Of a DNA stretch of 64,000 bases, positions 1-11,231 are shown one piece after another (the first letter of the stretch is position 1; each line of letters begins with the position of its first letter). Source of the stretch: Leucobacter komagatae (lineage in GTDB: Bacteria; Actinomycetota; Actinomycetes; Actinomycetales; Microbacteriaceae). The stretch lies in assembly GCF_000834055.1 (NCBI RefSeq), contig NZ_JXSQ01000007.1, positions 1 through 64,000 of the forward strand, in the 5' to 3' direction. The position numbers were made by a program, and so were the translations under genes. The notes under the pieces were generated by a model. That model was not told the origin of the DNA, did no database searches, and saw only the letters and a program-made list of their open reading frames with translations.

Positions 1-912
1 CATGCGGTCAGCGATCTTCTGCACGAGTGCGTCGCCCACGTCACCGACTGCGACGACGACCGAGACCGCCATGCAGCGCTCGCCGGCCGAACCGTACGCT
101 GCCGACACTGCGGCGTCCGCCGTCATATCAAGGTCTGCATCTGGCATGACGAGCATGTGGTTCTTCGCCCCGCCAAGCGCCTGCACACGCTTGCCGTTAC
201 CGGCCGCGCGCTCGTAGATGTACTTCGCGATCGGGGTCGACCCGACAAAGCTGATCGCCTTCACATCCGGGCTGTCAAGCAGCGTATCCACGGCAACCTT
301 GTCACCGTGAACGACGTTGAGGACACCGTCAGGCAGGCCGGCCTCGCGGAACAGGTCAGCGATGAACACCGACGCGGAAGGATCACGCTCGGACGGCTTA
401 AGGACAACGGTGTTCCCGCACGCAATTGCCGAGGCAATCATCCACAGCGGCACCATGACGGGGAAGTTGAACGGGGTGATCGCCGCAACAACCCCGACGG
501 GCTGCTTCACGGAGTGCACGTCAACCCCGGTCGAGACCTGCTCATCGCGCTCACCCTTGAGGAGGTGGAGCAGGCCTGAGGCGAACTCGACATTCTCGAG
601 GCCGCGGGCGATCTCGCCTGCCGCGTCGGAGAGGACCTTGCCGTGCTCGCTCGTGACGATCGCTGCGAGCTCTGGGGTGCGCTGCTTGAGGAGCTGGCGG
701 AGGTTGAAGAACACGTCGGCACGCTTAGTGAGGCTCGTCTTGCGCCACATCGGCAGCGCGGCCTTCGCCGCGGCCACTGCCTGCTCGACGGTCGCGACCG
801 ACGCGATGCCGAGCTCGTGCTGCTGTTCTCCGGTAGCCGGGTTAAAGATGGGCTGGGTCCGCTCGGCGGCCTCGACCTTTTCGCCACCGATGATATGGGG
901 AATGTGCGACAT
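1..912 (-). CDS. mmsA: Methylmalonate-semialdehyde dehydrogenase (CoA-acylating), 3' end off window
   Basis: NAD-dependent aldehyde dehydrogenase that oxidises malonate or methylmalonate semialdehyde to acetyl- or propionyl-CoA, a late step of inositol and valine breakdown. About 304 residues are visible, starting MSHIPHIIGG. The family hallmarks are the NAD-site stretch ITPFNFP, the QALGGAKNH segment (where hydrolytic aldehyde dehydrogenases carry the general-base Glu), and the catalytic Cys in GSAGERCMA. The C-terminal part lies beyond the left edge. The ATG at 912 follows AGAAAGG about nine bases upstream. It is divergent from the oxidoreductase at 1445, as in iol-type loci. The family is clear; which semialdehyde is used is inferred. 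Confidence 0.92.
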   Translation of the reverse strand, partial: MSHIPHIIGGEKVEAAERTQPIFNPATGEQQHELGIASVATVEQAVAAAKAALPMWRKTSLTKRADVFFNLRQLLKQRTPELAAIVTSEHGKVLSDAAGEIARGLENVEFASGLLHLLKGERDEQVSTGVDVHSVKQPVGVVAAITPFNFPVMVPLWMIASAIACGNTVVLKPSERDPSASVFIADLFREAGLPDGVLNVVHGDKVAVDTLLDSPDVKAISFVGSTPIAKYIYERAAGNGKRVQALGGAKNHMLVMPDADLDMTADAAVSAAYGSAGERCMAVSVVVAVGDVGDALVQKIADRM

Positions 913-1444
913 GGAGGTATGCCTTTCTTTGCCAATCAAATATGTGATGCGTCCAAACGACGTCATGGCACACCACAGGGAGCGCTTCATCGCACCCTCC
1001 CCACCATCGTCCCGGCTCACGCACCGCAACCGGGGGACACAAACTGGGAACAATACTGCTGAATGCTGCATCAGGTGTGCATGTCGGGGCCGTTCAGCGC
1101 GTTCATATGCTGAACCAACGGTCGCACCGTGACGGACACCTCCGTCCGCGTGCGGAGCGCCCCGCTCCCGCCGGGATTCGAGCTACGCGTCGACATCATC
1201 GATCCGCCCCGGCGGCTCACGCACCGCCAATTCGGCGCAGGCGCACCCGCAGCACCCGCAGCACACGCGCACTTCATAGGAGAAGGGAACCGCATGGGAT
1301 ACGTCCACTGCCTGCCTGCTGCCGCGCACAACACCCCGCGAACAGCGCCGCCGCGGTCCCCTGCCGCCCGCCCGCGGTTCGCGCACCCAACAGGCGGGGT
1401 GCTCGTCATTGCCCGCGACCGATACCTCAACCACAAGGAGAAAC
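913..1444. other. Divergent intergenic region, mmsA / oxidoreductase
   Basis: This 532-base spacer separates two divergent catabolic genes and should hold both promoters. I see no credible coding region: the open frames here are Arg/Pro/Ala-rich and lack family features. The clearest structure is the inverted repeat at 1092-1115, listed separately. No confident -35/-10 pair could be assigned. Confidence 0.5.
1092..1115. promoter_or_regulatory. Inverted repeat, candidate operator
   Basis: GTTCAGC and GCTGAAC form perfect 7-bp arms around a 10-base spacer, in the middle of the mmsA/oxidoreductase divergent region. Position and symmetry suit a dimeric repressor site. The regulator is not in the window. 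Confidence 0.4.
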
Positions 1445-2632
1445 ATGAATGCACAACAGAACGATCCCGTCCGCGTCGGCGTGCTGGGGGCCTGCGGATG
1501 GATGGGACGCGTGCACTCCAACGCGTACCAAAACATCGAGTCCTACTACGGGCGACGACGGGGCGCAGTGGAAGTCACCTGGCTTGCTGACGCAGACCCG
1601 CAGGCGCTCGCGGAACAGGCCGCAAAATTCCCGAGCGCACAGACCACGGGCGACTGGCGCGACGTCGTCGCCGATCCAGACGTCGACCTGATCGATATCT
1701 GTCTCCCAGATGCCCTGCACTACGAGATCGCCAAGGCCGCAATCCTCGCCGGGAAGCACGTGTACTGCGAAAAACCACTCAGCGATTCAGCGGAGGAAGC
1801 CAGAGAGCTTGCTGAGCTGGCGCGAGAAGCGGGCGTCATCACCAGGGTCGGCTATTCATTCATGCGCAACCCCGCCCACGACGTCGCAAGAGAGATCATC
1901 GAGGCCGGGGAGATCGGCGAGATCACCATGGTCAAAGCTTCCCAGCACATTGATTCCTTTGGCGATCCAAATGCGCCGTTCATCTGGCGAGCCGACGGCG
2001 AGCTTGCTCCAACGGGGATCATTGGCGACACCGGCTCGCACGTGTTCGCGTTTCTCGACGGGCTCGTCGGCCCCGTGGCCTGGCTTGTGGCCGATTCGCG
2101 GATCATCACGCCGCGCCGACCGGTCGTAGCCGGTGCAGGCGCGTACGGCTCAACCGCGGAGCTCACGGGGGATGAACCCATGGCTGACGTCACGAACGCT
2201 GACGCAGTGAACCTCGTGTGCACCTTCAGCAACGGTGCGATGGGACTCGTCGATTTCAGCCGCACGGCGACCGGGCGAAAGTTTGAGCAGAAGTACGAGA
2301 TCTACGGCACGAAGGGAAGCCTGGTCTACAACTACGACGAGATCAATCGCATTCGCCTGTACTCAAACGCAGACCCGCACGGTCGCAGGGGGTTCAAAGC
2401 GATCGATGTCGGCGTAGAGAACGAGAACTTCGCTGCGTTCTTGAACCTCCCAAACACGGGACTCGGCTACAACGAGACCAAGATCATCGAGGCGAGCGAG
2501 GTGGTGCGATCCGTCACAACGGGTGAATCGATGTGGCCAGACTTCGAAGCGGGCCACCGCATTGCACAGCTGGTCGAAGCGTGTCAGACGTCGAGCGATC
2601 GCCGCGCATGGGTCGAAGTAGCCACCATCTGA
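1445..2632 (+). CDS. Gfo/Idh/MocA family oxidoreductase (inositol-dehydrogenase-like)
   Basis: 395-residue NAD(P)-dependent sugar or polyol oxidoreductase. The N-terminal Rossmann motif is GVLGACGWMGRVHSN (residues about 10-24), and the family EKP motif lies in YCEKPLSDS (about 105-113), with its Lys normally contacting cofactor and substrate. The C-terminal half is the usual alpha/beta domain. The ATG at 1445 is chosen because AAGGAG lies four bases upstream; an in-frame TTG at 1409 has no ribosome-binding site. Opposite mmsA and upstream of an MFS carrier, it probably oxidises an inositol or related polyol. The substrate cannot be read from sequence. Confidence 0.88.
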   Translation: MNAQQNDPVRVGVLGACGWMGRVHSNAYQNIESYYGRRRGAVEVTWLADADPQALAEQAAKFPSAQTTGDWRDVVADPDVDLIDICLPDALHYEIAKAAILAGKHVYCEKPLSDSAEEARELAELAREAGVITRVGYSFMRNPAHDVAREIIEAGEIGEITMVKASQHIDSFGDPNAPFIWRADGELAPTGIIGDTGSHVFAFLDGLVGPVAWLVADSRIITPRRPVVAGAGAYGSTAELTGDEPMADVTNADAVNLVCTFSNGAMGLVDFSRTATGRKFEQKYEIYGTKGSLVYNYDEINRIRLYSNADPHGRRGFKAIDVGVENENFAAFLNLPNTGLGYNETKIIEASEVVRSVTTGESMWPDFEAGHRIAQLVEACQTSSDRRAWVEVATI

Positions 2633-2856
2633 GACGCGTCCGGCCTCAGGTGTGTGCCACGGGAGTGACGCCGCAGCACCGCCTGTTGCGTGGCCGCCAT
2701 GCGCCTGAAGCGCGCGGGAGCCCGTCCGACCGGGAACACACATGAGCAACAACCTGGGCGGCGCATTCTCAACGCGGGAAATCGCCACAGAAACAGTGCC
2801 CCTGTTGTGCGGTTCCGTCGCGGAGCACCGGCGATAGCGTGGCTGAAGTGGTACAG

Positions 2857-2883
2857 ATCACCTGCCTCTCCGCTGCAGGTGAT
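2857..2883. repeat. Inverted repeat, 9-bp arms
   Basis: ATCACCTGC and GCAGGTGAT flank a 9-base loop. No T-run follows, so an operator is as likely as a terminator of the oxidoreductase transcript. Confidence 0.45.
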
Positions 2884-3095
2884 GCAGTTGGGTGGCGGTG
2901 TCGCCCGATTCGAGGGTTCTCACCACATCACAGCGGGAAAGACGGAGACAACGTGGACTACATCTGACCCGACTGACACGATCACCAGCTGAAACGCATT
3001 CGCCACCTGGCGACAGACGCCTCAGCCCGGTGGTCTTGGCTCACCCACGCTGCAGCGCACGCCCTGTGGCCAGCTCCCCCGAGGCTCCTCGCCCG

Positions 3096-3120
3096 CTCAC
3101 CGTCCACGCGCGACGGTGAG
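3096..3120. promoter_or_regulatory. Inverted repeat 30 bp before MFS start
   Basis: CTCACCGTC and GACGGTGAG pair perfectly around a 7-base loop, 29 bases before the ATG at 3150. It could be an operator or a leader hairpin. No T-tract follows it. Confidence 0.45.
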
Positions 3121-3149
3121 GTAAACCGCGACAGCCTCAGCAGTTTACG

Positions 3150-4454
3150 ATGACATTCAACGAAGAAAGTTCAACGAACCCAATGACAACTATTCACACC
3201 GCAATTCCTGCGCTGAGCCCGCGGAGGCTCCGTGCGGCACGACTCGCAACCTTTTTCGGCTTCTTCCAGCTCGGCGCTGCGATCATCATGTGGTCGACAA
3301 GCACGTCCTCACTGCGCCAGCACATGGGGTGGGAGGGAGCCGCAGGCGACGCTAGCTTCGGCGCGCTCGCCGCGTCCATCGGTGCCGGCACCGCCCTGGG
3401 CTGCGTCATCGTCGGGCCGCTCGTCGATCGCTTCGGGCCGCGCAGGGTCGCGACTCCGCTACTCGTGCTGTATCCGCTCTCGTACCTGCCGCTCGCGTTC
3501 CTGCCCGGACTCATGAGCGCAATGGCAGCTGGCGTGCTCATCGGCCTGTTCCGCGGCACCTTCAACACCACCATTAACACGCAGGGCGTGCACATGGAGC
3601 GCCACTACGGCCGCCCACTGCTTTCCGGCTTCAACGCCCTGTACCCGCTGGGCGGCTTTGTCACCGGATTCGCTGGCAGCTTCTTTGCGCAGCGCTTCAC
3701 CGACACCCCAGCCGTAGCGTTCATGTCCATCGGCATTCCGCTCGCCCTCATCGGGCTCGTTGCCGGCCGGTTTATTCTCGACAAGTCCGAGCTCATCGCA
3801 GCGGAAGAGCGACCCGCGGCAGAGGCCTCGGCCGATGCCACACGCACGGCAACCATGGCCGGCGCGACGCTCATCCTTGCTCTGCTCGGTTTCTCGGTGC
3901 TCTTCTTGAGTGGCGTCTTCTCTGAAAGCGCCCCCATCGACTGGGGTCAGGAGTTCAGCCGACGGGTGCTCGATGTGAGCCCAGGCACGGCAGGGCTCGC
4001 GCTCTCCGTGTTCTCGGGGACGCAGTTCGTTACTCGGCTCGTCGGCGACCGGCTCATCGCTTGGCTCGGTGACCGCAGGGCGCTGATCATGAGCGGCCTC
4101 GTCGGCGCTTCGGGTGCGCTCGCTGTGACCTTCGCACCGAACATGGGGTTGGCCTATGTCGGGTTTGGTCTGATGGGCTTCGGGCTTGGTTGCATCCAGC
4201 CGATCACCATCTCCGCTGCCGGCCGTATGGATCCAAAGAATGCTGGCCGCAACATTGGTATCGTCAACGGCGTCGGCCACCTCGGCTTCCTCGTCGGGCC
4301 CGCGCTTCTCTCGGTCGTTGCGACCTCTGTGGGAATCCAGTGGCTGTTCATGATGCCGGCCATCCTGATGGTCTTCATCGCGGTTGCGGGGCCGTTCCTC
4401 ATCCGCTTCGCCCCCGCGCGTCAGGCAGACGCGAGGCAGCTCGAACGCGTCTAA
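3150..4454 (+). CDS. MFS transporter
   Basis: 434-residue major facilitator superfamily permease with about twelve hydrophobic segments and a hydrophilic central loop (about residues 214-235, Ala/Glu-rich). The family loop 2-3 signature is GPLVDRFGPRR (near residue 90), echoed in the second half by GDRLIAWLGDRR. The start is uncertain: neither the ATG at 3150 nor the ATG at 3183 has a good ribosome-binding site. Lying downstream of the oxidoreductase, it may import the polyol or a related sugar acid. Substrate is unknown. Confidence 0.85.
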   Translation: MTFNEESSTNPMTTIHTAIPALSPRRLRAARLATFFGFFQLGAAIIMWSTSTSSLRQHMGWEGAAGDASFGALAASIGAGTALGCVIVGPLVDRFGPRRVATPLLVLYPLSYLPLAFLPGLMSAMAAGVLIGLFRGTFNTTINTQGVHMERHYGRPLLSGFNALYPLGGFVTGFAGSFFAQRFTDTPAVAFMSIGIPLALIGLVAGRFILDKSELIAAEERPAAEASADATRTATMAGATLILALLGFSVLFLSGVFSESAPIDWGQEFSRRVLDVSPGTAGLALSVFSGTQFVTRLVGDRLIAWLGDRRALIMSGLVGASGALAVTFAPNMGLAYVGFGLMGFGLGCIQPITISAAGRMDPKNAGRNIGIVNGVGHLGFLVGPALLSVVATSVGIQWLFMMPAILMVFIAVAGPFLIRFAPARQADARQLERV

Positions 4455-4545
4455 CCCGGTGCCGCGTCCCAGCCGCACCGACCAGGGCAGCGCGCACTAG
4501 CGCGAAGCGGGTGCCGGCGCGAACGCAACAACCCACACCAACACA

Positions 4546-4592
4546 AACGGCTCTGGCCGGGCGGGATCCGATCCCACCCGGCCAGAGCCGTT
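4546..4592. terminator. Bidirectional hairpin between MFS gene and argH
   Basis: 16-bp perfect arms (4546-4561 and 4577-4592, outer sequence AACGGCTCTGG) plus an inner 5-bp stem sit between two convergent genes. No long T-run on either side, but placement and stability suit termination in both directions. Confidence 0.75.
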
Positions 4593-4618
4593 CGTGCCGT
4601 CGTCACGGCGGTGCCGAG

Positions 4619-6993
<2,375 letters not shown>

Positions 6994-7077
6994 CTCGTCT
7001 GGCTCAACCACTCAGTCATTTCGCCGCACGGCCGCTCGCCCGATCCGACGCAGGTGGCCTGTGGAAGAATCAGAGCC

Positions 7078-7839
7078 ATGAGTCTCCCCCGCCTTGTCGC
7101 TTTCGATCTCGACGACACGCTTGCCCCTTCGAAGTCCCCCGTTCCAGAGCGAATGCTCGCCGCCTTCGCGGAGCTTCTCGATCGCACCGTGGTCGCCGTC
7201 ATCTCGGGTGGCAACTTCGAGCAATTCGAATCGCAGCTCGTTTCCCAGCTCGACGGGCGCGCGTCGCTCTCCGAGGCGTCACTCGAACGCCTCCACCTGC
7301 TGCCGACGTGTGGCACCCGCTACGAGCGCCGCGAAGGCGGGGCCTGGCACACCGTCTACCGCGAGCAGCTCACAACTGAGGAACGCTCAGGCGCGCTCAC
7401 CGCACTCCGCGAGGAAGCAGTTCGGCTCGGGTTGTGGGAGGCGGAGCCGTGGGGCGAGATCCTCGAGGATCGCGGATCGCAGATCACCTTCTCGGCGCTC
7501 GGTCAGCGGGCGCCCGTCGACGCGAAGCACGCCTGGGATGCTGACGGCGCGAAGAAGAGCGCGCTGCGCGCCGCGGTCGCGGAACGGCTGCCCGGCCTCG
7601 AGGTACGCAGCGGTGGATCAACCTCCGTGGACATCACTCGCCGCGGCATCGACAAGGCGTACGGCATGCGCAAGCTCGAGGAGCACACGGGGATCCCGCT
7701 CGCGGACATGCTCTTCGTCGGTGATCGCCTCGACCCAGACGGGAACGACTATCCCGTGAAGGCGATGGGTGTGAGCTGTCACGCTGTCGCCGGGTGGGAA
7801 GACACCGCGGAGTTTATCGAGGGGCTGCTCGAACAGTAG
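7078..7839 (+). CDS. HAD-superfamily phosphatase (Cof/PMM-like, subclass IIB)
   Basis: 253-residue cytoplasmic phosphohydrolase. HAD motif I is FDLDDT (residues 9-14, nucleophile and acid/base Asp), motif II the Ser in VISGG, motif III the Lys in GIDKAYG, and motif IV FVGDRLDPDGND. The cap lies between motifs II and III, as in subclass IIB (phosphomannomutase, sucrose- and trehalose-phosphatase relatives). Substrate cannot be assigned. The gene stands alone, divergent from argF. Confidence 0.85.
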   Translation: MSLPRLVAFDLDDTLAPSKSPVPERMLAAFAELLDRTVVAVISGGNFEQFESQLVSQLDGRASLSEASLERLHLLPTCGTRYERREGGAWHTVYREQLTTEERSGALTALREEAVRLGLWEAEPWGEILEDRGSQITFSALGQRAPVDAKHAWDADGAKKSALRAAVAERLPGLEVRSGGSTSVDITRRGIDKAYGMRKLEEHTGIPLADMLFVGDRLDPDGNDYPVKAMGVSCHAVAGWEDTAEFIEGLLEQ

Positions 7840-7847
7840 CCCTTGGG

Positions 7848-7945
7848 CGCGGTGCTGGCGGCGATTGCGGGGCTGGCGGCGCTGGCGGCGATTGCGGTGC
7901 TGTCGGGGCTGGCGGCGTTTGCGGTGCTGTCGGGGCTGTCGGGGC
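7848..7945. repeat. Imperfect GC-rich tandem repeat
   Basis: Units of roughly 27 bases built from GCGGTGCTGTCGGGG and CTGGCGGCG are repeated with small changes. One plus frame (TTG 7843 to TGA 7968) would give a 41-residue, almost entirely Ala/Leu/Gly/Val peptide. No ribosome-binding site is seen, so I list it as a repeat. Confidence 0.6.
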
Positions 7946-7967
7946 CGACCGATCCGCGGTATCTCTG

Positions 7968-8023
7968 AGATCTGCAGTTTTAAGGACGCCCAGCCTGGTT
8001 TCGGTGAGAGTTACTGCAGATCT
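7968..8023. repeat. Spaced inverted repeat
   Basis: AGATCTGCAGT (7968-7978) and its exact reverse complement ACTGCAGATCT (8013-8023) are 34 bases apart. Confidence 0.45.
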
Positions 8024-8142
8024 GCTAGCTACTGCGGCTGTGGGAGCCGCAGGAGGGCAGGCGGAGCCCGCCTGAGCATTTCAGGAGCCCACTTCGGCGC
8101 TTCAGGAACACGCGACTCCGTTCGGGAACAGCCCGGACCGTG

Positions 8143-8184
8143 ACACAGGAATGGCCCCACCAATTGGCGGGGCCATTCCTGTGT
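8143..8184. terminator. Hairpin terminator of mqo (probably bidirectional)
   Basis: 16-bp perfect arms (ACACAGGAATGGCCCC and its complement) with a 10-base loop, 22 bases past the mqo stop codon and between convergent genes. Confidence 0.8.
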
Positions 8185-8206
8185 CGCGGGCTCGAACCCG
8201 CTGCGA

Positions 8207-9730
8207 TTACGCTTCTACTGCTGCGGAGCCGGAGTCTGTAGCGGTGGGAGCGTCGAGGCTGAGCTGCAGCACCCGCGTGGTGCGCTCGAGCGACACCTTT
8301 GCGGCCTCTGGCCTGCCGTTCAGTCCCTGACCGAGCGCGGGCACCTGCTCCTTGAACACCTGCTCCCACTCCGACGAGTACTCGTCGGGGAAGCACGTCT
8401 TCAGCACACCGAGCATGGCGTGCACCGCGGTCGATGCTCCTGGTGATGCGCCGAGCAGGCCGGCGATCGAGCCCTCTGCACCGGTGATGACCTCGGTGCC
8501 GAACTGAAGAATGCCGCCCTTTTCGGGGTCCTTCTTCATGACCTGGACGCGCTGGCCGGCGTTGACCATCTCCCAGTCCTCCGTGCGTGCGCTCGGCAGG
8601 TACTCGCGGAGCGTCTGCATCTGCTTGTCGCGGCTCGCGAGGAGCTCAGAAACGAGATACTTCTCGAGGGAGAACTCTGTGAGTCCAACCTTCACCATCG
8701 GGCCAAGGTTGTGCGGGCGGATCGAGCCTGGCAGATCCCACCACGAGCCCTTCTTCAGGAAGTTCGGGCTGAACCCTGCGTAGGGTCCGAAGAGGATGCT
8801 CTTCTCGCCGTCGATGACGCGCGTGTCGAGGTGGGGAACCGACATTGGGGGCGCCCCGACTGCCGCCTTACCGTAGACCTTGGCGTTGTGCTGCTCAACG
8901 ATCTCGGGGTTGGTGGTCTTCAGGAACTTGCCGCTGATGGGGAATCCGCCGAACCCCTTGATCTCGGGGATACCCGAGGACTGCAGGAGCGGGAGCGCGC
9001 CACCGCCAGCACCAACGAACACGAACTTCGCGTTCGTTGTCGTCGGGCCGAACCCGGTGCGGTTGCGGACGTGCACGTCCCAGGTGCCGTCGCTCTTACG
9101 CTTAAGCTTCTGCACCTCAGTCGACATGTTGAGCTTCGCGCCAGCTGACTCGAGGTAGCTGAAGAGCTGACGGGTGAGCGCACCGAAGTCGACGTCCGTG
9201 CCACTCTCCGAGCGCGTCGCAGCGACGACCTCGCTCTTCGCCCTGCGATCAATGACGAGGGGAACCCACTCTGCGATCTTCTCGGGGTCGTCGCTGAACT
9301 CCATGTCGGAGAAAAGCGGCTCGGTCTTCAAGATTTCGTAACGGCGACGCAGGTAGTCGACGTTGTCCTCGCCGCGCACGAAGGTCATGTGCGGCGTGGG
9401 GTTAATGAAGCTCGAAGGATCGCCGAGGATGCCGCGCTCGACGAGGGTGGACCACCACTCGCGCGAGAGCTGGAACTGCTCATTGATGTTGATGGCTTTG
9501 TCGGGCGAGAGGCTGCCGTCCTTGCCCTCAGGCATGTAGTTCAGCTCGCAGAGCGCCGCGTGGCCAGTGCCAGCGTTGTTCCACCCGTTACTGCTCTCGG
9601 TCGCGACTTCGCTACGGGACTCGAAGACCTCGATGGTCCAGTCCGGGCGAACCTGCTTGATGAGGGTTCCGAGCGTTGCGCTCATCACACCGCCGCCAAT
9701 AAGTACGACATCTACCGTGTTAGTGCTCAC
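8207..9730 (-). CDS. mqo: Malate:quinone oxidoreductase
   Basis: Membrane-associated FAD enzyme oxidising malate to oxaloacetate and passing electrons to the quinone pool, used by many actinobacteria in place of or beside malate dehydrogenase. 507 residues, near the usual 490-500. The FAD-binding motif is VLIGGGVMSATLG at the N-terminus; NGWNNAGTGHA and GPYAGFSP are typical of the family. The GTG at 9730 is preferred because it directly precedes the FAD motif and clears radA; upstream in-frame codons run toward radA. The ribosome-binding site is weak. Confidence 0.93.
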   Translation of the reverse strand: MSTNTVDVVLIGGGVMSATLGTLIKQVRPDWTIEVFESRSEVATESSNGWNNAGTGHAALCELNYMPEGKDGSLSPDKAININEQFQLSREWWSTLVERGILGDPSSFINPTPHMTFVRGEDNVDYLRRRYEILKTEPLFSDMEFSDDPEKIAEWVPLVIDRRAKSEVVAATRSESGTDVDFGALTRQLFSYLESAGAKLNMSTEVQKLKRKSDGTWDVHVRNRTGFGPTTTNAKFVFVGAGGGALPLLQSSGIPEIKGFGGFPISGKFLKTTNPEIVEQHNAKVYGKAAVGAPPMSVPHLDTRVIDGEKSILFGPYAGFSPNFLKKGSWWDLPGSIRPHNLGPMVKVGLTEFSLEKYLVSELLASRDKQMQTLREYLPSARTEDWEMVNAGQRVQVMKKDPEKGGILQFGTEVITGAEGSIAGLLGASPGASTAVHAMLGVLKTCFPDEYSSEWEQVFKEQVPALGQGLNGRPEAAKVSLERTTRVLQLSLDAPTATDSGSAAVEA

Positions 9731-9791
9731 GATCTTGAAGTGTACCTCGGTTATGCGTTCTTCGATCCGCGTACCACTCAGGGAGGCGGAA

Positions 9792-11114
9792 TTATTCGAT
9801 CGCCGCGCGCCGCGCTTCGGCGAGCGTCTCGGCTCCGGAATCAATGATTCGCGTGTACCCGAGGCGTTCTGCCTCAGCGACTCGCTGCGAACCCGAGGTC
9901 ACCGAACGAATTTCTCCAGCGAGTGAAATTTCACCGAATGCGGCAAGTTCGAGTGGAAGTGGCCGGTCGGAAACCGCAGAAATCACGGCGAGCGCGATCG
10001 CGAGGTCGGCCGCTGGCTCGCTGAGCTTCACGCCACCGACCGTCGAGACGTACACGTCTTGGTCGTGCAGTCTCACCCCGGCACGTCGTTCGAGCACGGC
10101 GAGGATCATGGCGACTCGCGACGGATCCACCCCGCTTGTCACCCGCCGCGGGTTCGGTGTGGCGCTCGACGCGACGAGCGCTTGAATTTCCACGGGAAGC
10201 GCGCGCCTGCCCTCCATCGCGACCGTCGCGCACGTACCGCTCACGGGGATCGTGCCTCGCCCAAGGAACAACCCGCTCGGGTCCGCGACCTCTGCGATGC
10301 CTCCTCCCGTCATCTCGAAGCAGCCGACCTCGTCCGTCGGACCAAACCGGTTCTTCAGGGTGCGGAGGAACCGCAGCGCCGTGTTTCGGTCGCCCTCGAA
10401 GTGGCAGACAACGTCTACGAGATGTTCGAGGAGTCTTGGCCCGGCGATCGAGCCGTCCTTCGTGACATGCCCGACGAGGATCACGGGCGTGCCGCGGTCT
10501 TTCGCGACGCGGATGAGCGCTGCGGCGACCTCGCGCACCTGCGACGGCCCCCCTGCGATGCCCTCAACCTGGTCGCTCGCGAGCGTCTGCACAGAGTCAA
10601 TGACGATGAGGCCAGGATCCACCATCTCGATGTGCCCGAGCACGGAGGCGAGGTCGGTCTCTGCTGCGAGGTAGAGCGTATCGATGAGCGCGTCAGTGCG
10701 CTCTGCCCGCATGCGGATCTGGCCGGTCGATTCCTCACCGCTCACGTAAAGAACGCGGGCGCCGTGACCGGCGATGCGCGCGGCCACGTCGAGCAGCAGG
10801 GTCGACTTGCCGACGCCGGGTTCGCCGGAAAACAGGATGGCGGCGCCGGGCACAATGCCGCCTCCGAGCACACGGTCGAGCTCGGCAATGCCCGTCTGCC
10901 GGTGCTTCACGGAGTCGCCCGAGAGCTCGGTGATCGGCTTCGCTTCCCGCCCGGCTTCCGGCGCGGCTGCCTTCGTCGTTCGCGCGAGCGTCGCACGCGC
11001 CGCGCCGCGCACCTCTACCGTGCCCCACTGCTGGCATTCCCCGCAGCGGCCGACCCACTTCGCTGCCTGCCACCCGCACTCGGTGCAGACATACGCGCTG
11101 CTCGTTTTCGCCAT
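9792..11114 (-). CDS. radA: DNA repair protein RadA
   Basis: Branch-migration ATPase of recombinational repair, 440 residues. Domains in order: N-terminal four-Cys zinc finger (CTECG then CGECQQWG), RecA-like ATPase with Walker A GEPGVGKST, the RadA-specific KNRFG motif, and a C-terminal Lon-protease-like domain ending near the stop. Start ATG at 11114 (MAKTSSAYV). TAGTCT lies seven bases upstream, so the message may be leaderless. Followed 61 bases later by mqo. Confidence 0.95.
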   Translation of the reverse strand: MAKTSSAYVCTECGWQAAKWVGRCGECQQWGTVEVRGAARATLARTTKAAAPEAGREAKPITELSGDSVKHRQTGIAELDRVLGGGIVPGAAILFSGEPGVGKSTLLLDVAARIAGHGARVLYVSGEESTGQIRMRAERTDALIDTLYLAAETDLASVLGHIEMVDPGLIVIDSVQTLASDQVEGIAGGPSQVREVAAALIRVAKDRGTPVILVGHVTKDGSIAGPRLLEHLVDVVCHFEGDRNTALRFLRTLKNRFGPTDEVGCFEMTGGGIAEVADPSGLFLGRGTIPVSGTCATVAMEGRRALPVEIQALVASSATPNPRRVTSGVDPSRVAMILAVLERRAGVRLHDQDVYVSTVGGVKLSEPAADLAIALAVISAVSDRPLPLELAAFGEISLAGEIRSVTSGSQRVAEAERLGYTRIIDSGAETLAEARRAAIE

Positions 11115-11127
11115 GTGAACGAGACTA
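11115..11127 (-). promoter_or_regulatory. Leaderless-type -10 element of radA
   Basis: TAGTCT followed by seven bases and the ATG, one base longer than the six-base rule seen at other genes in this window. Confidence 0.4.
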
Positions 11128-11231
11128 GCGGTGGCCTCCGACAGAGCGGTGTGGTGGCCGCGACATGCCGAGTGAAGGTGCGACGGAGGGCGGATTAGGA
11201 TCTCGGAGGCAAATCCCGTAAGCTTTTCCGC

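Larger units (their letters stand above)
2633..3149. other. Intergenic region with two hairpins
   Basis: This 517-base spacer lies between the oxidoreductase and the MFS gene, both on the plus strand. No coding sequence is supported. It carries two perfect 9-bp inverted repeats (2857-2883 and 3096-3120), so the MFS gene probably has its own regulated promoter rather than sharing a transcript. Confidence 0.5.
7840..8206. other. Repeat- and hairpin-rich intergenic region
   Basis: 367 bases between the HAD gene and mqo, which are convergent. From the left it holds a GC-rich imperfect tandem repeat, a spaced inverted repeat, short stems at about 8034-8074, and the strong hairpin next to mqo. No conventional gene is supported. 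Confidence 0.6.

Noticed and set aside
1129-1590. 153-codon plus-strand frame before the oxidoreductase
   Set aside because: Overlaps the start of the well-supported oxidoreductase in another frame and has Pro/Ala/Arg-biased composition.
3459-4478. 339-codon minus-strand frame opposite the MFS gene
   Set aside because: Very Glu/Arg/Asp/His-rich, the usual shadow of hydrophobic codons; no start signal.
8186-8203. GCGGG-CTCGAAC-CCGC, resembling a tRNA T-arm
   Set aside because: No acceptor stem, D-arm or anticodon arm can be folded around it; it lies next to the mqo terminator.
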